DNA of 64,000 nucleotides, from the NCBI RefSeq assembly GCF_025426255.1, contig NZ_CP104861.1, forward strand, positions 3,534,001 to 3,598,000, written 5' to 3'. The translations under genes were made by a program, and so were the position numbers. Positions 16,713 through 25,892 of the stretch are shown here, in pieces. The stretch's first letter is position 1, and each line of letters opens with the position of its first letter. The notes under the pieces were generated by a model that ran no database searches, had not been told where the DNA came from, and saw only the letters and a list, made by a program, of their open reading frames with translations. Source of the stretch: Pseudomonas fragi (GTDB lineage Bacteria; Pseudomonadota; Gammaproteobacteria; Pseudomonadales; Pseudomonadaceae).

Positions 16713-17141
16713 ATGCGCAAGACTCTAATTGCTTTGATGTTTGCTGCAGCACTGCCAACCGTCGCAATGGCCATGCCTGGTGGCGATGGCTCGATGGGCC
16801 CACGTCACGGTGGTGAACACGGCCGCGGCGATGCCCCGTACAGCCAACTGGACCTGAGCCGCGAACAGCGCCAGCAAATCGGCAAGTTGATGGGCGAGCA
16901 AATGCATGATCGCAAGCAACTGGTCGAGAAGTACCTGGAAAAACTGCCAGCTGCCGATCAGAAAGCGCTGAAAGACGAGATGAAAGCCAAGCACGATAAA
17001 ACCCAGAGCGATATCCGTGCCTTGCTCAAGCCTGATCAGCAAAAACGCTTCGACGAGATGCAAACGAAACGCGCCGAGCGTCAGGCTGAATGGAAGCAGT
17101 TCAAAGACTGGAAAGCACAGCAAGCTCCAAAAGCGCAATAA
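16713..17141 (+). CDS. Spy/CpxP-family periplasmic protein
   Basis: 142 residues with a clear signal peptide (MRKTLIALMFAAALPTVAMA, cleavage after 20), a Gly/His-rich stretch and then helices carrying two LTxxQ-like motifs, LSREQ and LKPDQ. Spy acts as a holdase chaperone and CpxP inhibits the sensor; the sequence does not decide which applies. The start follows GAAGGAGATACACC. CpxR-type boxes lie upstream and a strong terminator downstream. Confidence 0.9.
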   Translation: MRKTLIALMFAAALPTVAMAMPGGDGSMGPRHGGEHGRGDAPYSQLDLSREQRQQIGKLMGEQMHDRKQLVEKYLEKLPAADQKALKDEMKAKHDKTQSDIRALLKPDQQKRFDEMQTKRAERQAEWKQFKDWKAQQAPKAQ

Positions 17142-17155
17142 TCCACGCGCACATC

Positions 17156-17190
17156 AAGCCCAACGGCCCTTGGCCGTTGGGCTTTACTCG
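17156..17190 (+). terminator. Strong intrinsic terminator between spy and kinase genes
   Basis: AAGCCCAACGGCC-ctt-GGCCGTTGGGCTT is a perfect 13-bp stem with a 3-base loop, followed by a T-containing tract. It stands 15 bases after the spy stop and about 36 bases before the kinase GTG. Confidence 0.85.
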
Positions 17191-17219
17191 TTTTAATCCA
17201 TGACTCGTGAGGAATTACC

Positions 17220-18554
17220 GTGCGATCACTGTTTTGGCGCATTCTTGCCAGCTTCTGGCTGGCGATTGCCTTGGTCGCAGGGCTGTCGATCCTGCTGGGG
17301 CACATGCTCAATCAAGACGCCTGGATCCTCTCCCGTCACCCCGCAATTGCCAATCTGGCGCAACAATGGACGGAGCGCTACGAAACCCAAGGCGCCGATG
17401 CGGCGCAAGAATTCCTCGAAAAACGCAAACGTCGCTATCACATCGATGTGCAAGTGCTGAACGAAAGTGGCGACCCCGTGGTACGCGGCACCTTCCCCCG
17501 ACGCGCAGCTGCCTGGGAAGCCCGCCAGAATCCGGGCCAGGAGGAACTGCCGTGGCGCCGCCTGACCGTCGAATACACCAGCCCCACAACTGCTGAAACC
17601 TATCTGCTGATTTATCGCATTCCACACCCGGAACTGGATGCCTGGCATCGCCAAAGCCTGATCTGGCCACTGAGTGCGCTGGGCATTGCGCTGGTGGTAC
17701 TGACGCTGTTCAGCCTGCTGGTTACGCTGTCGATCACCCGCCCACTGAGCCGCCTGCGCGTGGCAGTGGATGATCTGGGGCAAACCACCTATCAGCAGAA
17801 CAGCCTGGCGCGACTGGCTTCACGACGTGATGAGTTTGGCGTGCTGGCCACCGACTTCAACCGCATGGGCGCCCGCCTGCAGAGCCTGATCAGCAGCCAG
17901 CGCCAATTGCTGCGCGACGTGTCCCACGAACTGCGCTCGCCGCTGGCACGGCTGCGCATCGCCTTGGCCCTGGCCGAACGCGCCGGGCCCGAGGAGCGTG
18001 AAAAGCTGTGGCCGCGCCTGACCCGCGAGTGCGACCGACTGGAGTCGTTGATCAGCGAAATTCTGGCCCTGGCCAGGGTTGATGCCGATCAGGCCAGTGC
18101 GGAACCCGTCGAACTGAATGCCCTGCTCAGTGCGGTGCAAAAAGACGCTTCGATGGCGGCCCCCGAGCAGCCGGTGCACCTGCATGACGAGCCGGGGTTG
18201 AACCTCAACGGCTGGCCGACGATGATCGAACGTGCAGTGGATAACCTGCTGCGCAACGCGCAGCGCTTCAACCCGCCCGGCCAGCCGATTGAGCTGAGCG
18301 CCGGCCGCGAAGGCGAGCACATCACCATCAAGGTTCGCGACCATGGGCCCGGAGTTGCTGAGGAGTACCTGACGCAATTGGGCGAACCATTCTTCCGCGC
18401 TCCCGGTCAGACAGCGGCCGGGCACGGGCTGGGACTGGCAATTGCACGCCGTGCGGCAGAACGCCATGGCGGGCGGCTGGTGCTGAGCAATCACCCGGAT
18501 GGCGGGTTTGTTGCCACTCTGGAGTTGCCGCTGGAGCCGAACGGCAATCTGTAA
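17220..18554 (+). CDS. CpxA-like sensor histidine kinase
   Basis: 444-residue inner-membrane kinase: helix 1 (about 7-28), a periplasmic sensor region of about 115 residues, helix 2 (about 146-170), a HAMP domain, then HisKA with phospho-histidine H236 in DVSHELRSPLARLRIA and an HATPase domain with N-box NLLRNAQRF, DHGPGV and GHGLGLAIARR. The start is GTG, after GAGGAATTACC. It is the likely partner of the regulator at 15808. Confidence 0.92.
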   Translation: MRSLFWRILASFWLAIALVAGLSILLGHMLNQDAWILSRHPAIANLAQQWTERYETQGADAAQEFLEKRKRRYHIDVQVLNESGDPVVRGTFPRRAAAWEARQNPGQEELPWRRLTVEYTSPTTAETYLLIYRIPHPELDAWHRQSLIWPLSALGIALVVLTLFSLLVTLSITRPLSRLRVAVDDLGQTTYQQNSLARLASRRDEFGVLATDFNRMGARLQSLISSQRQLLRDVSHELRSPLARLRIALALAERAGPEEREKLWPRLTRECDRLESLISEILALARVDADQASAEPVELNALLSAVQKDASMAAPEQPVHLHDEPGLNLNGWPTMIERAVDNLLRNAQRFNPPGQPIELSAGREGEHITIKVRDHGPGVAEEYLTQLGEPFFRAPGQTAAGHGLGLAIARRAAERHGGRLVLSNHPDGGFVATLELPLEPNGNL

Positions 18555-18569
18555 AGCTCTGTAACGTTC

Positions 18570-18705
18570 TGTAGCCGCTGAGGAGCGAAGCGAGGCTGCG
18601 ATCGGCTGCGCAGCAGTCGTAAAACCCGAGTACGCGGTTTTGCTGACGCATCTTGCGACGGCTTCGCCCTCGATCGCAGCCTCGCTTCGCTCCTCAGCGG
18701 CTACA
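18570..18705. repeat. Family B/C-like inverted repeat
   Basis: TGTAGCCGCTGAGGAGCGAA at the left and its complement ending CTCCTCAGCGGCTACA at the right, with arms of about 45 bases including GAGGCTGCGATCGGCTGCG. It follows the kinase gene by 15 bases. A family A REP comes 15 bases later. Confidence 0.9.
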
Positions 18706-18719
18706 GATATACTTCAAGC

Positions 18720-18770
18720 GTGGGAGCGAGCCTGCTCGCGAAGATCATTCGCGAGCAGGCTCGCTCCCAC
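18720..18770. repeat. REP palindrome pair (family A), compact
   Basis: GTGGGAGCGAGCCTGCTCGC-gaagatcatt-GCGAGCAGGCTCGCTCCCAC: almost perfect inverted copies with a short spacer. It is between the convergent kinase and nitroreductase genes. Confidence 0.93.
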
Positions 18771-18805
18771 TGGGGCTTGACCTGGAACAGAGTATCTACA
18801 GGGTG

Positions 18806-19369
18806 TTATTTAACCGACCAGACCGTCACAAACTCGGCGCTATCGACCTTAGGCGCGGTTCGTAACTCGTTCTGCGGCGTGCCCAGGTACAAAAATGCCA
18901 CCACTTCCTCACCCTCGGTCAAGCCAAGGCCTTTGGCCACATGCGGCGCATACGACAGCTCACCCGTGCGCCATACCGCACCAATGCCTTGGGCATAAGC
19001 CGCCAACTCAATGGCATGGGCCGCACAACCCGCAGTAATCAGTTGCTCGGATTTAGGCACTTTGAAGTGGTCCTGCAACCGGGCAACCACCACGACCACC
19101 AAGGGGGCTCGTAAAGGCATGGCGCGAGCCTTGTCCAGTGCGGCTTGAGTCACCTCGCCGCCCTGAGCCTGCACCGCCTCGGCGAGGATTTCGCCCAATT
19201 GGTTGCGCGCATTGCCTTCAACCGTCAAAAACCGATAAGGGCGCAACTGGCCGTGGTCCGGCGCACGCAAGGCGGCCGCAAAAAGTACTTCACGTTGCTC
19301 AGCCGTTGGCGCCGGGTCGAGCAGGCGCGGGGCAGAAACACGGTTGAGCAAAGCGTCGAGAGCCTCCAT
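18806..19369 (-). CDS. Nitroreductase-family protein (YdjA-like)
   Basis: FMN-dependent oxidoreductase fold of 187 residues, matching the short YdjA branch. Visible signatures are ALRAPDHGQLRPYRFL (FMN phosphate binding, about 33-48), GCAAHAIELAAYAQGIGAVWRTG (about 114-136) and LYLGTP near the end. The start follows AGGAGG at optimal spacing. The physiological substrate is unknown. Confidence 0.9.
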   Translation of the reverse strand: MEALDALLNRVSAPRLLDPAPTAEQREVLFAAALRAPDHGQLRPYRFLTVEGNARNQLGEILAEAVQAQGGEVTQAALDKARAMPLRAPLVVVVVARLQDHFKVPKSEQLITAGCAAHAIELAAYAQGIGAVWRTGELSYAPHVAKGLGLTEGEEVVAFLYLGTPQNELRTAPKVDSAEFVTVWSVK

Positions 19370-19488
19370 TGGCCACCTCCTGAAGAAAATGTGCGGCTAT
19401 TCTAACGGTATCTCCCGAAGGCTTGGCGGTTTACATAGCCCAGCCCACAGGTAGAATGGCGCCCCTCTTTCATCCCCGAGCTGACTTC

Positions 19489-20943
19489 ATGGCGTTGCCG
19501 ACTTTACGCATCATTGGTTTTATCATCGGCATCTTCCTGATTACGCTCGCGATCAGCATGGCCGTGCCCATGCTGACGTTGGTTATTTACGACCATTTGG
19601 GCGACTTGCCGTCCTTTCTGTGGGCCAGCCTGATCACCTTTCTTGCTGGCCTGGCGCTGGTGATACCCGGGCGCCCCGAGCAGGTTCACCTGCGGCCCCG
19701 CGACATGTACCTGCTGACAGTGTCCAGCTGGGTCATCGTCTGTATCTTCGCCGCGCTGCCATTTTTGCTGACGCAGCACATCAGCTATACCGACTCGTTT
19801 TTCGAAAGCATGTCCGGCATTACCGCCACCGGCTCCACGGTTTTGAGCGGGCTGGACACCATGTCCCCCGGCATTCTGATGTGGCGCTCGATGCTGCACT
19901 GGCTGGGCGGCATCGGCTTTATCGGGATGGCGGTAGCGATCTTGCCCTTGCTGCGAATCGGTGGCATGCGCCTGTTTCAGACCGAATCCTCTGACCGCTC
20001 CGAAAAAGTCATGCCGCGCTCGCACATGGTGGCCCGCCTGATTGTCGCCACGTACGTCGGCATTACCATCCTCGGCAGCCTGGCGTTCTGGTGGGCGGGC
20101 ATGAGTGTGTTTGATGCGATCAACCACGCGATGTCGGCGATCTCCACTGGCGGCTTCTCGACCTCCGACCAATCACTGGCCAAGTGGTCACAACCGGCGG
20201 TCCACTGGGTCGCCATCGCCGTCATGATCATGGGCAGCCTGCCGTTTACTCTTTATGTCGCAACCTTGCGCGGCCATCGCAAGGCACTGATCAAGGACCA
20301 GCAAGTACAAGGTTTGCTTGGCCTGCTGCTGGTGACCTGGCTGGTGCTCAGCGCCTGGCTGTGGTGGACCACCAACATGCCCTGGTGGGATGCCTTTCGC
20401 CATGTGGCCCTGAACGTAACGTCAGTGGTTACAACTACGGGTTTTGCCCTTGGCGACTACAGCCTGTGGGGCAATTTCTCGCTGATGCTGTTTTTCTATC
20501 TGGGCTTTATTGGCGGCTGTTCGGGTTCGACCGCAGGCGGGATCAAGATTTTCCGCTTTCAAGTCGCCTATATCCTGCTCAAGGCCAACCTTAACCAACT
20601 GATCCACCCGCGGGCAGTGATCAAGCAGAAGTACAACGGCCACCGCCTCGACGAAGAAATCGTACGTTCGATTTTGACCTTTTCGTTCTTCTTCGCCATC
20701 ACCATTTGCGTGATTGCCCTGGCCTTGTCGCTGCTCGGGCTGGACTGGATGACCGCCCTCACCGGCGCGGCCAGTACGGTCTCTGGTGTGGGGCCGGGGT
20801 TGGGCGAGACCATTGGGCCGTCCGGCAACTTCGCCAGCCTGCCGGATGCAGCCAAGTGGATTCTGTCACTGGGCATGTTGCTTGGACGACTGGAGATCAT
20901 TACCGTGTTCGTACTGTGCATTCCAGCGTTTTGGCGGCACTGA
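19489..20943 (+). CDS. trkH: TrkH-family potassium uptake protein
   Basis: Membrane subunit of the Trk potassium system, which needs the cytosolic TrkA NAD-binding protein (not in this window). 484 residues from the ATG at 19489 (MALPTLRIIGFIIGIFLITL). Filter-type glycine motifs are visible: SITATGSTVL-like (GITATGSTV), ISTGGFSTSD, VVTTTGFALGD and STVSGVGPGLG, one per pore repeat, and GCSGSTAGGIKIFR precedes the last. The AraC regulator gene follows after 20 bases. Confidence 0.93.
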   Translation: MALPTLRIIGFIIGIFLITLAISMAVPMLTLVIYDHLGDLPSFLWASLITFLAGLALVIPGRPEQVHLRPRDMYLLTVSSWVIVCIFAALPFLLTQHISYTDSFFESMSGITATGSTVLSGLDTMSPGILMWRSMLHWLGGIGFIGMAVAILPLLRIGGMRLFQTESSDRSEKVMPRSHMVARLIVATYVGITILGSLAFWWAGMSVFDAINHAMSAISTGGFSTSDQSLAKWSQPAVHWVAIAVMIMGSLPFTLYVATLRGHRKALIKDQQVQGLLGLLLVTWLVLSAWLWWTTNMPWWDAFRHVALNVTSVVTTTGFALGDYSLWGNFSLMLFFYLGFIGGCSGSTAGGIKIFRFQVAYILLKANLNQLIHPRAVIKQKYNGHRLDEEIVRSILTFSFFFAITICVIALALSLLGLDWMTALTGAASTVSGVGPGLGETIGPSGNFASLPDAAKWILSLGMLLGRLEIITVFVLCIPAFWRH

Positions 20944-20963
20944 TCCTACAAAAAGAGATCGCC

Positions 20964-21722
20964 ATGGACCAGATCCTGTCACTGCGCCATTACCGCCACG
21001 AGGTGATTGCTCATAGCCATGAGCACGCGCAGGTGGTGATCAGTCTGTCCGGCAAGCTCGACTTTGAAGTAGACGGGCGCGCCAGCCTGTTGCACCAGCA
21101 ACATTTGATCATCGTGCCCGCCGGAGCCCATCACACTTGCGGCAGCACCCAAGGCAGCCATTGCCTGGTGCTCGATGTTCCGGGGCAGGACTGGCTCGGG
21201 CAGTCGCTGGGCGAGCATGCCGATGCCAGTCGCCAACTGCTCGACACTGCCGGGCACTTGCCTCTCGATCCCCGTCAACATCAATTGGTAAGCTGGCTCG
21301 CCAGCAGCCCGGTAAGCGATCCGCTGATTGCCCGCCAAGGCGCGATTTTGCTGTTGGCCAGCTTGAACACCCTTGCTCCTGAACGGGCGCAACCCAAGCG
21401 TCTGCCTTACGCCGCTCTGGATGCCTATATCGAGCAGAACGCCGCCTACCCACTGCAAGTCGCGGATCTGGCGCAGATCGCTGGTTTGTCCTGCGCCCGC
21501 TTGCACAGCCGCTTTGCCAGCGAGTGCGGGCAAACGCCAATGGACTACATCCGCCAACGCCGTTTGCGCAGCGCTTTGACCTTGTTACGCCAGAGCAGCC
21601 TGCCGATTGGCGAAGTCGCCAACCGCGTCGGTTACAGTTCGCAAAGCGCGTTTGCCGCCGCCATGCTCCGTGAGTTCGGTGCCTCGCCGTCAGTGCTGCG
21701 CCGCGAGCCTGGCGACAACTGA
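20964..21722 (+). CDS. AraC-family regulator with N-terminal cupin
   Basis: 252 residues. The N-terminal half is a cupin sensor domain (HSHEHAQVVISLSGKLDFEV at about 17-36, then IVPAGAHHTCG). The C-terminal half carries two helix-turn-helix motifs (LQVADLAQIAGLSCARLHSR and LPIGEVANRVGYSSQSAFAA). The start at 20964 follows AAGAGAT. It is 77 bases before an EamA exporter on the same strand, a common regulator-exporter pairing. The inducer is unknown. Confidence 0.9.
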   Translation: MDQILSLRHYRHEVIAHSHEHAQVVISLSGKLDFEVDGRASLLHQQHLIIVPAGAHHTCGSTQGSHCLVLDVPGQDWLGQSLGEHADASRQLLDTAGHLPLDPRQHQLVSWLASSPVSDPLIARQGAILLLASLNTLAPERAQPKRLPYAALDAYIEQNAAYPLQVADLAQIAGLSCARLHSRFASECGQTPMDYIRQRRLRSALTLLRQSSLPIGEVANRVGYSSQSAFAAAMLREFGASPSVLRREPGDN

Positions 21723-21799
21723 CGCCAGTTTGACGACAGACAGCCCCGCGCCTCGCGCTTTAGACTGCACGCCTTGCCTGGATTGATTCAAGGATTGCA

Positions 21800-22693
21800 A
21801 TGACTCCGCGTACCGCCCTGGGCGCCCTGCATATCGGCGCCCTGCTGTTTGGCCTGACCGGCGTATTCGGCAAGCTTGCAGCTGCTTCGGCCTCAATTAT
21901 CGTATTTGGCCGCGCCGCCTTCGCGGTGCTGGCCCTGGTGTGCTTTGCCGCGCTGGCCAAACGCACCCGCTGGCACCCGCTGACCCTGCGCGATGCCCGC
22001 AGCTTGCTGTTAAGCGGCTTGCTGCTGGCCGGGCATTGGGTGAGTTTTTTTGTTTCGGTCAAGATCGCCGGGGTGGCGATTGCAACCCTGGGCTTTGCCA
22101 GCTTCCCGGCGTTTACCGTCATCCTGGAAGGGTTGATTTTTCGCGAACGCATTCGGCTCAACGAAATCATTTTGGTGGTACTGGTCAGCGTCGGACTGAT
22201 CCTCGTCACCCCAAGCTTTGATCTGGCCAGCCAGGCCACCGAAGGGCTGCTGTGGTCGGTGGCCTCGGGGTTGCTGTTCTCGCTGTTGTCGCTGAACAAC
22301 CGCGCCAGCTCGGGCCGAGTCCCTGCGGTACAGGCCGCCATGTGGCAAAACGCAGTCGTCGCATTATGCCTGCTGCCTTTTGCCGCCCCGGGGCTGAGCG
22401 ACGTCAGCCCGCTGGACTGGCTGTGGATCGGCCTGCTCGGCGTGCTCTGCACCGGTGTGGCGCACAGCCTGTTCGTCGCCAGCCTGGGGGTGATCAAAGC
22501 ACGCACCGCCGCCGTGGTTTTCGCCCTGGAGCCGGTGTATGGCATCACACTGGCGTGGGTCTTGTTCCACGAAACACCCACGCTGCGCATGCTGCTGGGC
22601 GGAGTGCTGATCATCGTCGCTATCGTGGTATCAAGCCGTATGGCCAGCGGCCCGACACCGCGCAACACCTCTGTGGACGCTGGCGTTCACTGA
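21800..22693 (+). CDS. EamA/DMT-family exporter (1 of 5)
   Basis: 297-residue inner-membrane transporter made of two EamA repeats of five helices (about 8-140 and 150-285). The start follows AAGGATTGCA. It is next to the AraC-family regulator, and its last seven bases overlap the 3' end of the convergent selW-like gene. Substrate unknown; relatives export amino acids or metabolites. Confidence 0.88.
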   Translation: MTPRTALGALHIGALLFGLTGVFGKLAAASASIIVFGRAAFAVLALVCFAALAKRTRWHPLTLRDARSLLLSGLLLAGHWVSFFVSVKIAGVAIATLGFASFPAFTVILEGLIFRERIRLNEIILVVLVSVGLILVTPSFDLASQATEGLLWSVASGLLFSLLSLNNRASSGRVPAVQAAMWQNAVVALCLLPFAAPGLSDVSPLDWLWIGLLGVLCTGVAHSLFVASLGVIKARTAAVVFALEPVYGITLAWVLFHETPTLRMLLGGVLIIVAIVVSSRMASGPTPRNTSVDAGVH

Positions 22694-22974
22694 GCCCGGT
22701 CGTTATGCCCAAGGTCGCGCTGCGGGTCGATTTGATCACGCACCCGCTGCTTCAGCACCTTGGCCTCGGGAAAGCCGCCATCGGCCTTGCGCTCCCAGAT
22801 TTGCACGCCGTCGCAGGTGATGCGAAACACCCCGCCGGTGCCCGGTTCCAGCGCAACCCGGCCAAGGTCTTCGGCAAAGGTGCTGAGCAACTCCTGGGCC
22901 AGCCATGCGGCACGCAGCAGCCACTGGCATTGGGTGCAATAGGTGATGACAATTTCGGGTTTATTGAGCGACAT
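22687..22974 (-). CDS. SelW/Rdx-family thioredoxin-like protein
   Basis: 95 residues: the N-terminal IVITYCTQCQWLLRAAWLAQ carries the CxxC redox motif (C13-T-Q-C16) of the SelT/SelW/SelH family, here with cysteine where eukaryotic forms have selenocysteine. TGGVFRITCDG and KADGGFPEAKVLKQ are also conserved. The exact function is unknown. Its 3' end overlaps the EamA gene by seven bases. Confidence 0.92.
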   Translation of the reverse strand: MSLNKPEIVITYCTQCQWLLRAAWLAQELLSTFAEDLGRVALEPGTGGVFRITCDGVQIWERKADGGFPEAKVLKQRVRDQIDPQRDLGHNDRAQ

Positions 22975-23007
22975 GATTTCAAAGGCTCTTGAAGAGAAAG
23001 GCGCCGC

Positions 23008-23013
23008 TATAAT
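23008..23013 (+). promoter_or_regulatory. -10 element before plpD
   Basis: A perfect TATAAT lies 30 bases upstream of the plpD start, within GGCGCCGCTATAATAGCCGCC-like symmetrical sequence (22999-23020). No good -35 hexamer stands at 17 bases, so an activator may be needed. Confidence 0.45.
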
Positions 23014-23042
23014 AGCCGCCTTTATCGCTTGCCCAGAGATTC

Positions 23043-25229
23043 ATGATGCGCCGCCTGCTGAGCTGTTTACTCCTGTGTCTTTGCCCCTTGATGCTGTTTG
23101 CCGCCGAAGCGGGCAAGCCGAAAGTCGGCCTGGTGTTGTCCGGGGGGGCGGCCCGTGGCCTGGCCCACGTCGGCGTGCTCAAGGCCCTCGAAGAACAGGG
23201 CATTCATATCGATGCCATCGCGGGCACCAGCATGGGCGCGGTAATCGGCGGTCTGTATGCCTCCGGCTACAAGATCGACGAACTGGAAAAACTCGCCTTG
23301 AGCATCGACTGGAAAGACGCCCTGTCTGACGCTCCAGACCGCGAAGACGTACCGTTTCGACGCAAGCAGGATGACCGCGACTTTCTGATCAAACAAAAAC
23401 TCAGCTTTCGCGACGATGGCAGCCTGGGCCTGCCATTGGGCGTGATTCAGGGCCAGAACCTGTCACTGCTGCTCGAAAGCCTGCTGGCCCACAGCAGCGA
23501 TATTCGCGATTTCGACAAGTTGCCGATCCCGTTCCGCGCCGTAGCCACCGATATCGTCAACGGCGAAAAAGTAGTGTTTCGCAAAGGCCATCTGCCCCAG
23601 GTGATCCGCGCCAGCATGTCGATCCCTGCGGTGTTCGCCCCGGTTGAAATCAATGGTCAACTGCTGGTCGACGGCGGCATGGTCGACAATATCCCGGTGG
23701 ATGTAGCCCGGGAAATGGGCGTGGATATCGTAATTGTGGTCGACATCGGTACACCGCTGCGCGGGCGCAAAGAGCTGAGCACGGTGTTCGACATCCTCAA
23801 TCAGTCCATCACCCTGATGACCCGCACTAACTCCGAGGTGCAGCTTGCGTCGCTAAAACCGGACGACATCTTGATCCAGCCCGCGCTGGCCAGTTATGGC
23901 GCCACTGATTTTGGCCGCTCCGCAGACATCATCAACGCCGGTTACCGGGCCACGCAGATTCTTGAAAAGCGCCTGGCCAGCCTGCGCCAAAACCCTGATG
24001 CGAGCCTGGCAGCTGCCCGCACCAGCGAAGAGCGTACGCCGGTCATTACCGCGATCAAAATTGAGAACGACTCGAAAATCGGCGACTCGGTAATCCGCTA
24101 TTACATTCGCCAACCGATCGGCGAGCCACTGGATCTGGGCCGCCTGCAGCGAGATATGGGCACCCTGTACGGCCTCGATTACTTCGATCAGGTGCAATAC
24201 CGCGTCGCGCGCAAAGGCCAGGATCATACCTTGGTGATCAGCGCTCGGGCCAAGCGCAGCGGCACTGATTACTTGCGGCTGGGGCTGAACCTGTCTGACG
24301 ATCTGCGCGGTGATAGCGCGTTCAATTTGGGCGCCAGTTACCGCATGAACGGCATCAACACCTTAGGAGCCGAATGGCTGACACGGGTCCAAATCGGTGA
24401 CCAGCAAGAACTCTACAGCGAGTTTTATCAACCACTGGATGCGGGCTCGCGGTACTTCGTCGCTCCGTATATCAACGCCCAGTCACAGAACGTGGAGTCC
24501 ATCCTCGATAACGATCCCGTCGCAGAATATCGACTGGAACGTTACGGCTTTGGTTTGAATGTGGGTCGTCAAATCGGCAACAGCGGTGAGATCCGTTTGG
24601 GTGTTGGCGAGGCTTGGGGCAAAGCCAATGTGCGAATCGGCGATCAGGACTTGCCGAGCGCCAGCTTCAATGAGGGCTTCTATGACATCAAATACTCGTT
24701 CGACTCGTTGGATAACGTGTACTTCCCGCACTCGGGTGAAGATATCAACCTGAGCGTACGCCAGTTCGAACCGGGAATTGGCTCGGATGAGCGCTATCGT
24801 CAGTGGGAATTCAACCTGGACAAGGCGCTGAGTTCAGGACCCAACACCTGGATTCTGGGTGGGCGATACGCGCGGACTCTGGATCAGGCGAACGTTGTCA
24901 CATCGAGCTATTTGCTGGGGGGGGCGCGGCAGTTGTCGGGCTTCAGGCAGGACGCGATCTCCGGGCAAAACATCAGCCTGATGCGCGCCGTGTACTACCG
25001 TCGCCTGACTCCGCGCTCGTACTTGCCGTTTGATTTCCCGCTGTATGCCGGGGCGTCGCTGGAGCGCGGACGCGCCTGGAACAACGACAACGAGTTCGAC
25101 AGCGGCTATATCAATGCGGCGAGTATCTTTATCGGCTTCGACACCCCGCTGGGCCCGCTCAACTTCAGCTATGGCTTTAACGATGATGACCAAAAGGCGC
25201 TGTATCTGAACCTGGGGCAGACGTTCTGA
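23043..25229 (+). CDS. plpD: PlpD-type patatin phospholipase autotransporter (type Vd)
   Basis: 728 residues in one chain: signal peptide (about 1-20), patatin lipase domain (about 27-320) with oxyanion GGAARGL, nucleophile S63 in GTSMG and aspartate D210 in DGGMVDN, a single POTRA domain (about 335-410) and a C-terminal 16-strand Omp85-like barrel ending in a terminal aromatic (LGQTF). In P. aeruginosa PlpD the lipase is exported through its own barrel and released. All catalytic residues are present. Confidence 0.95.
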   Translation: MMRRLLSCLLLCLCPLMLFAAEAGKPKVGLVLSGGAARGLAHVGVLKALEEQGIHIDAIAGTSMGAVIGGLYASGYKIDELEKLALSIDWKDALSDAPDREDVPFRRKQDDRDFLIKQKLSFRDDGSLGLPLGVIQGQNLSLLLESLLAHSSDIRDFDKLPIPFRAVATDIVNGEKVVFRKGHLPQVIRASMSIPAVFAPVEINGQLLVDGGMVDNIPVDVAREMGVDIVIVVDIGTPLRGRKELSTVFDILNQSITLMTRTNSEVQLASLKPDDILIQPALASYGATDFGRSADIINAGYRATQILEKRLASLRQNPDASLAAARTSEERTPVITAIKIENDSKIGDSVIRYYIRQPIGEPLDLGRLQRDMGTLYGLDYFDQVQYRVARKGQDHTLVISARAKRSGTDYLRLGLNLSDDLRGDSAFNLGASYRMNGINTLGAEWLTRVQIGDQQELYSEFYQPLDAGSRYFVAPYINAQSQNVESILDNDPVAEYRLERYGFGLNVGRQIGNSGEIRLGVGEAWGKANVRIGDQDLPSASFNEGFYDIKYSFDSLDNVYFPHSGEDINLSVRQFEPGIGSDERYRQWEFNLDKALSSGPNTWILGGRYARTLDQANVVTSSYLLGGARQLSGFRQDAISGQNISLMRAVYYRRLTPRSYLPFDFPLYAGASLERGRAWNNDNEFDSGYINAASIFIGFDTPLGPLNFSYGFNDDDQKALYLNLGQTF

Positions 25230-25242
25230 CGGTTCACGCCAA

Positions 25243-25328
25243 TGTGGGAGCGAGCCTGCTCGCGATGCTGGCAGCGCGGTCCTCCAAAGAGACCGCAGTG
25301 ATGCCATCGCTAGCAGGCTCGCTCCCAC
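25243..25328. repeat. REP palindrome pair (family A)
   Basis: TGTGGGAGCGAGCCTGCTCG and its complement (GCAGGCTCGCTCCCAC) flank about 45 bases that contain a further hairpin (GCGGTC...GACCGC). It lies between the convergent plpD and marR genes. Confidence 0.9.
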
Positions 25329-25347
25329 AAGGGAAAATGTGCAGGGA

Positions 25348-25782
25348 TCAGTTTTTTTCCAGGTTATCCAGAATGCGCTTGTGAACCCGCAGGCAGATGC
25401 GCTGTTCTTCTTCATCAATGCCCACAAACAGTTCCTGACGCAACGCCGTGGCAATGGCTTCTATCTGCTCGATCAACGGGCGGGCAGAATCACTCAGGAC
25501 GATCTTCTTGGCACGACGATCCTCAACTACCGCGTGGCGCTGCACCAGGCCCTGAGCCTCAAGGCTGTCGAGCAGACGGGCCAGGGTCGGACCTTCAACG
25601 CCAACGCTCTGGGCCAGTTCGCGCTGAGTGGGCGCTTCGTCAAAACGGGCCAGATGCAATAGCACCAACCAGCGTGCCTGGGACAGGCCCAGGCCAGCAA
25701 GACGACGATCCAGTTCGGCACGCCACCCACGAGACATTTGGGCCAATTGCATACCAAAACGGTGTTGATCGGTTAACGGCAT
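25348..25782 (-). CDS. MarR-family transcriptional regulator
   Basis: 144 residues with the winged-helix core (PTQRELAQSVGVEGPTLARL at about 51-70, then LVQRHAVVEDRRAKKIVLSD, the wing). Closest in style to SlyA/MarR repressors that respond to phenolic ligands. A perfect palindrome lies 36-48 bases upstream of the start and suggests autorepression. The only same-strand neighbour is recQ, upstream. Confidence 0.9.
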   Translation of the reverse strand: MPLTDQHRFGMQLAQMSRGWRAELDRRLAGLGLSQARWLVLLHLARFDEAPTQRELAQSVGVEGPTLARLLDSLEAQGLVQRHAVVEDRRAKKIVLSDSARPLIEQIEAIATALRQELFVGIDEEEQRICLRVHKRILDNLEKN

Positions 25783-25817
25783 AAAAAACTCAATGATTAG
25801 ACTGAAAATAGAGTGAA

Positions 25818-25830
25818 ACTAATTATTAGT
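25818..25830. promoter_or_regulatory. Palindromic operator candidate for the MarR regulator
   Basis: ACTAAT-T-ATTAGT is a perfect 6+1+6 palindrome in the AT-rich stretch before marR. MarR proteins usually bind such short AT-rich palindromes overlapping their own promoter. Confidence 0.55.
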
Positions 25831-25892
25831 CAGCTAAGCATGACGACTGCTCATAGGCAATAGCTACAAGTCAATCAATCGTTACATAATCA

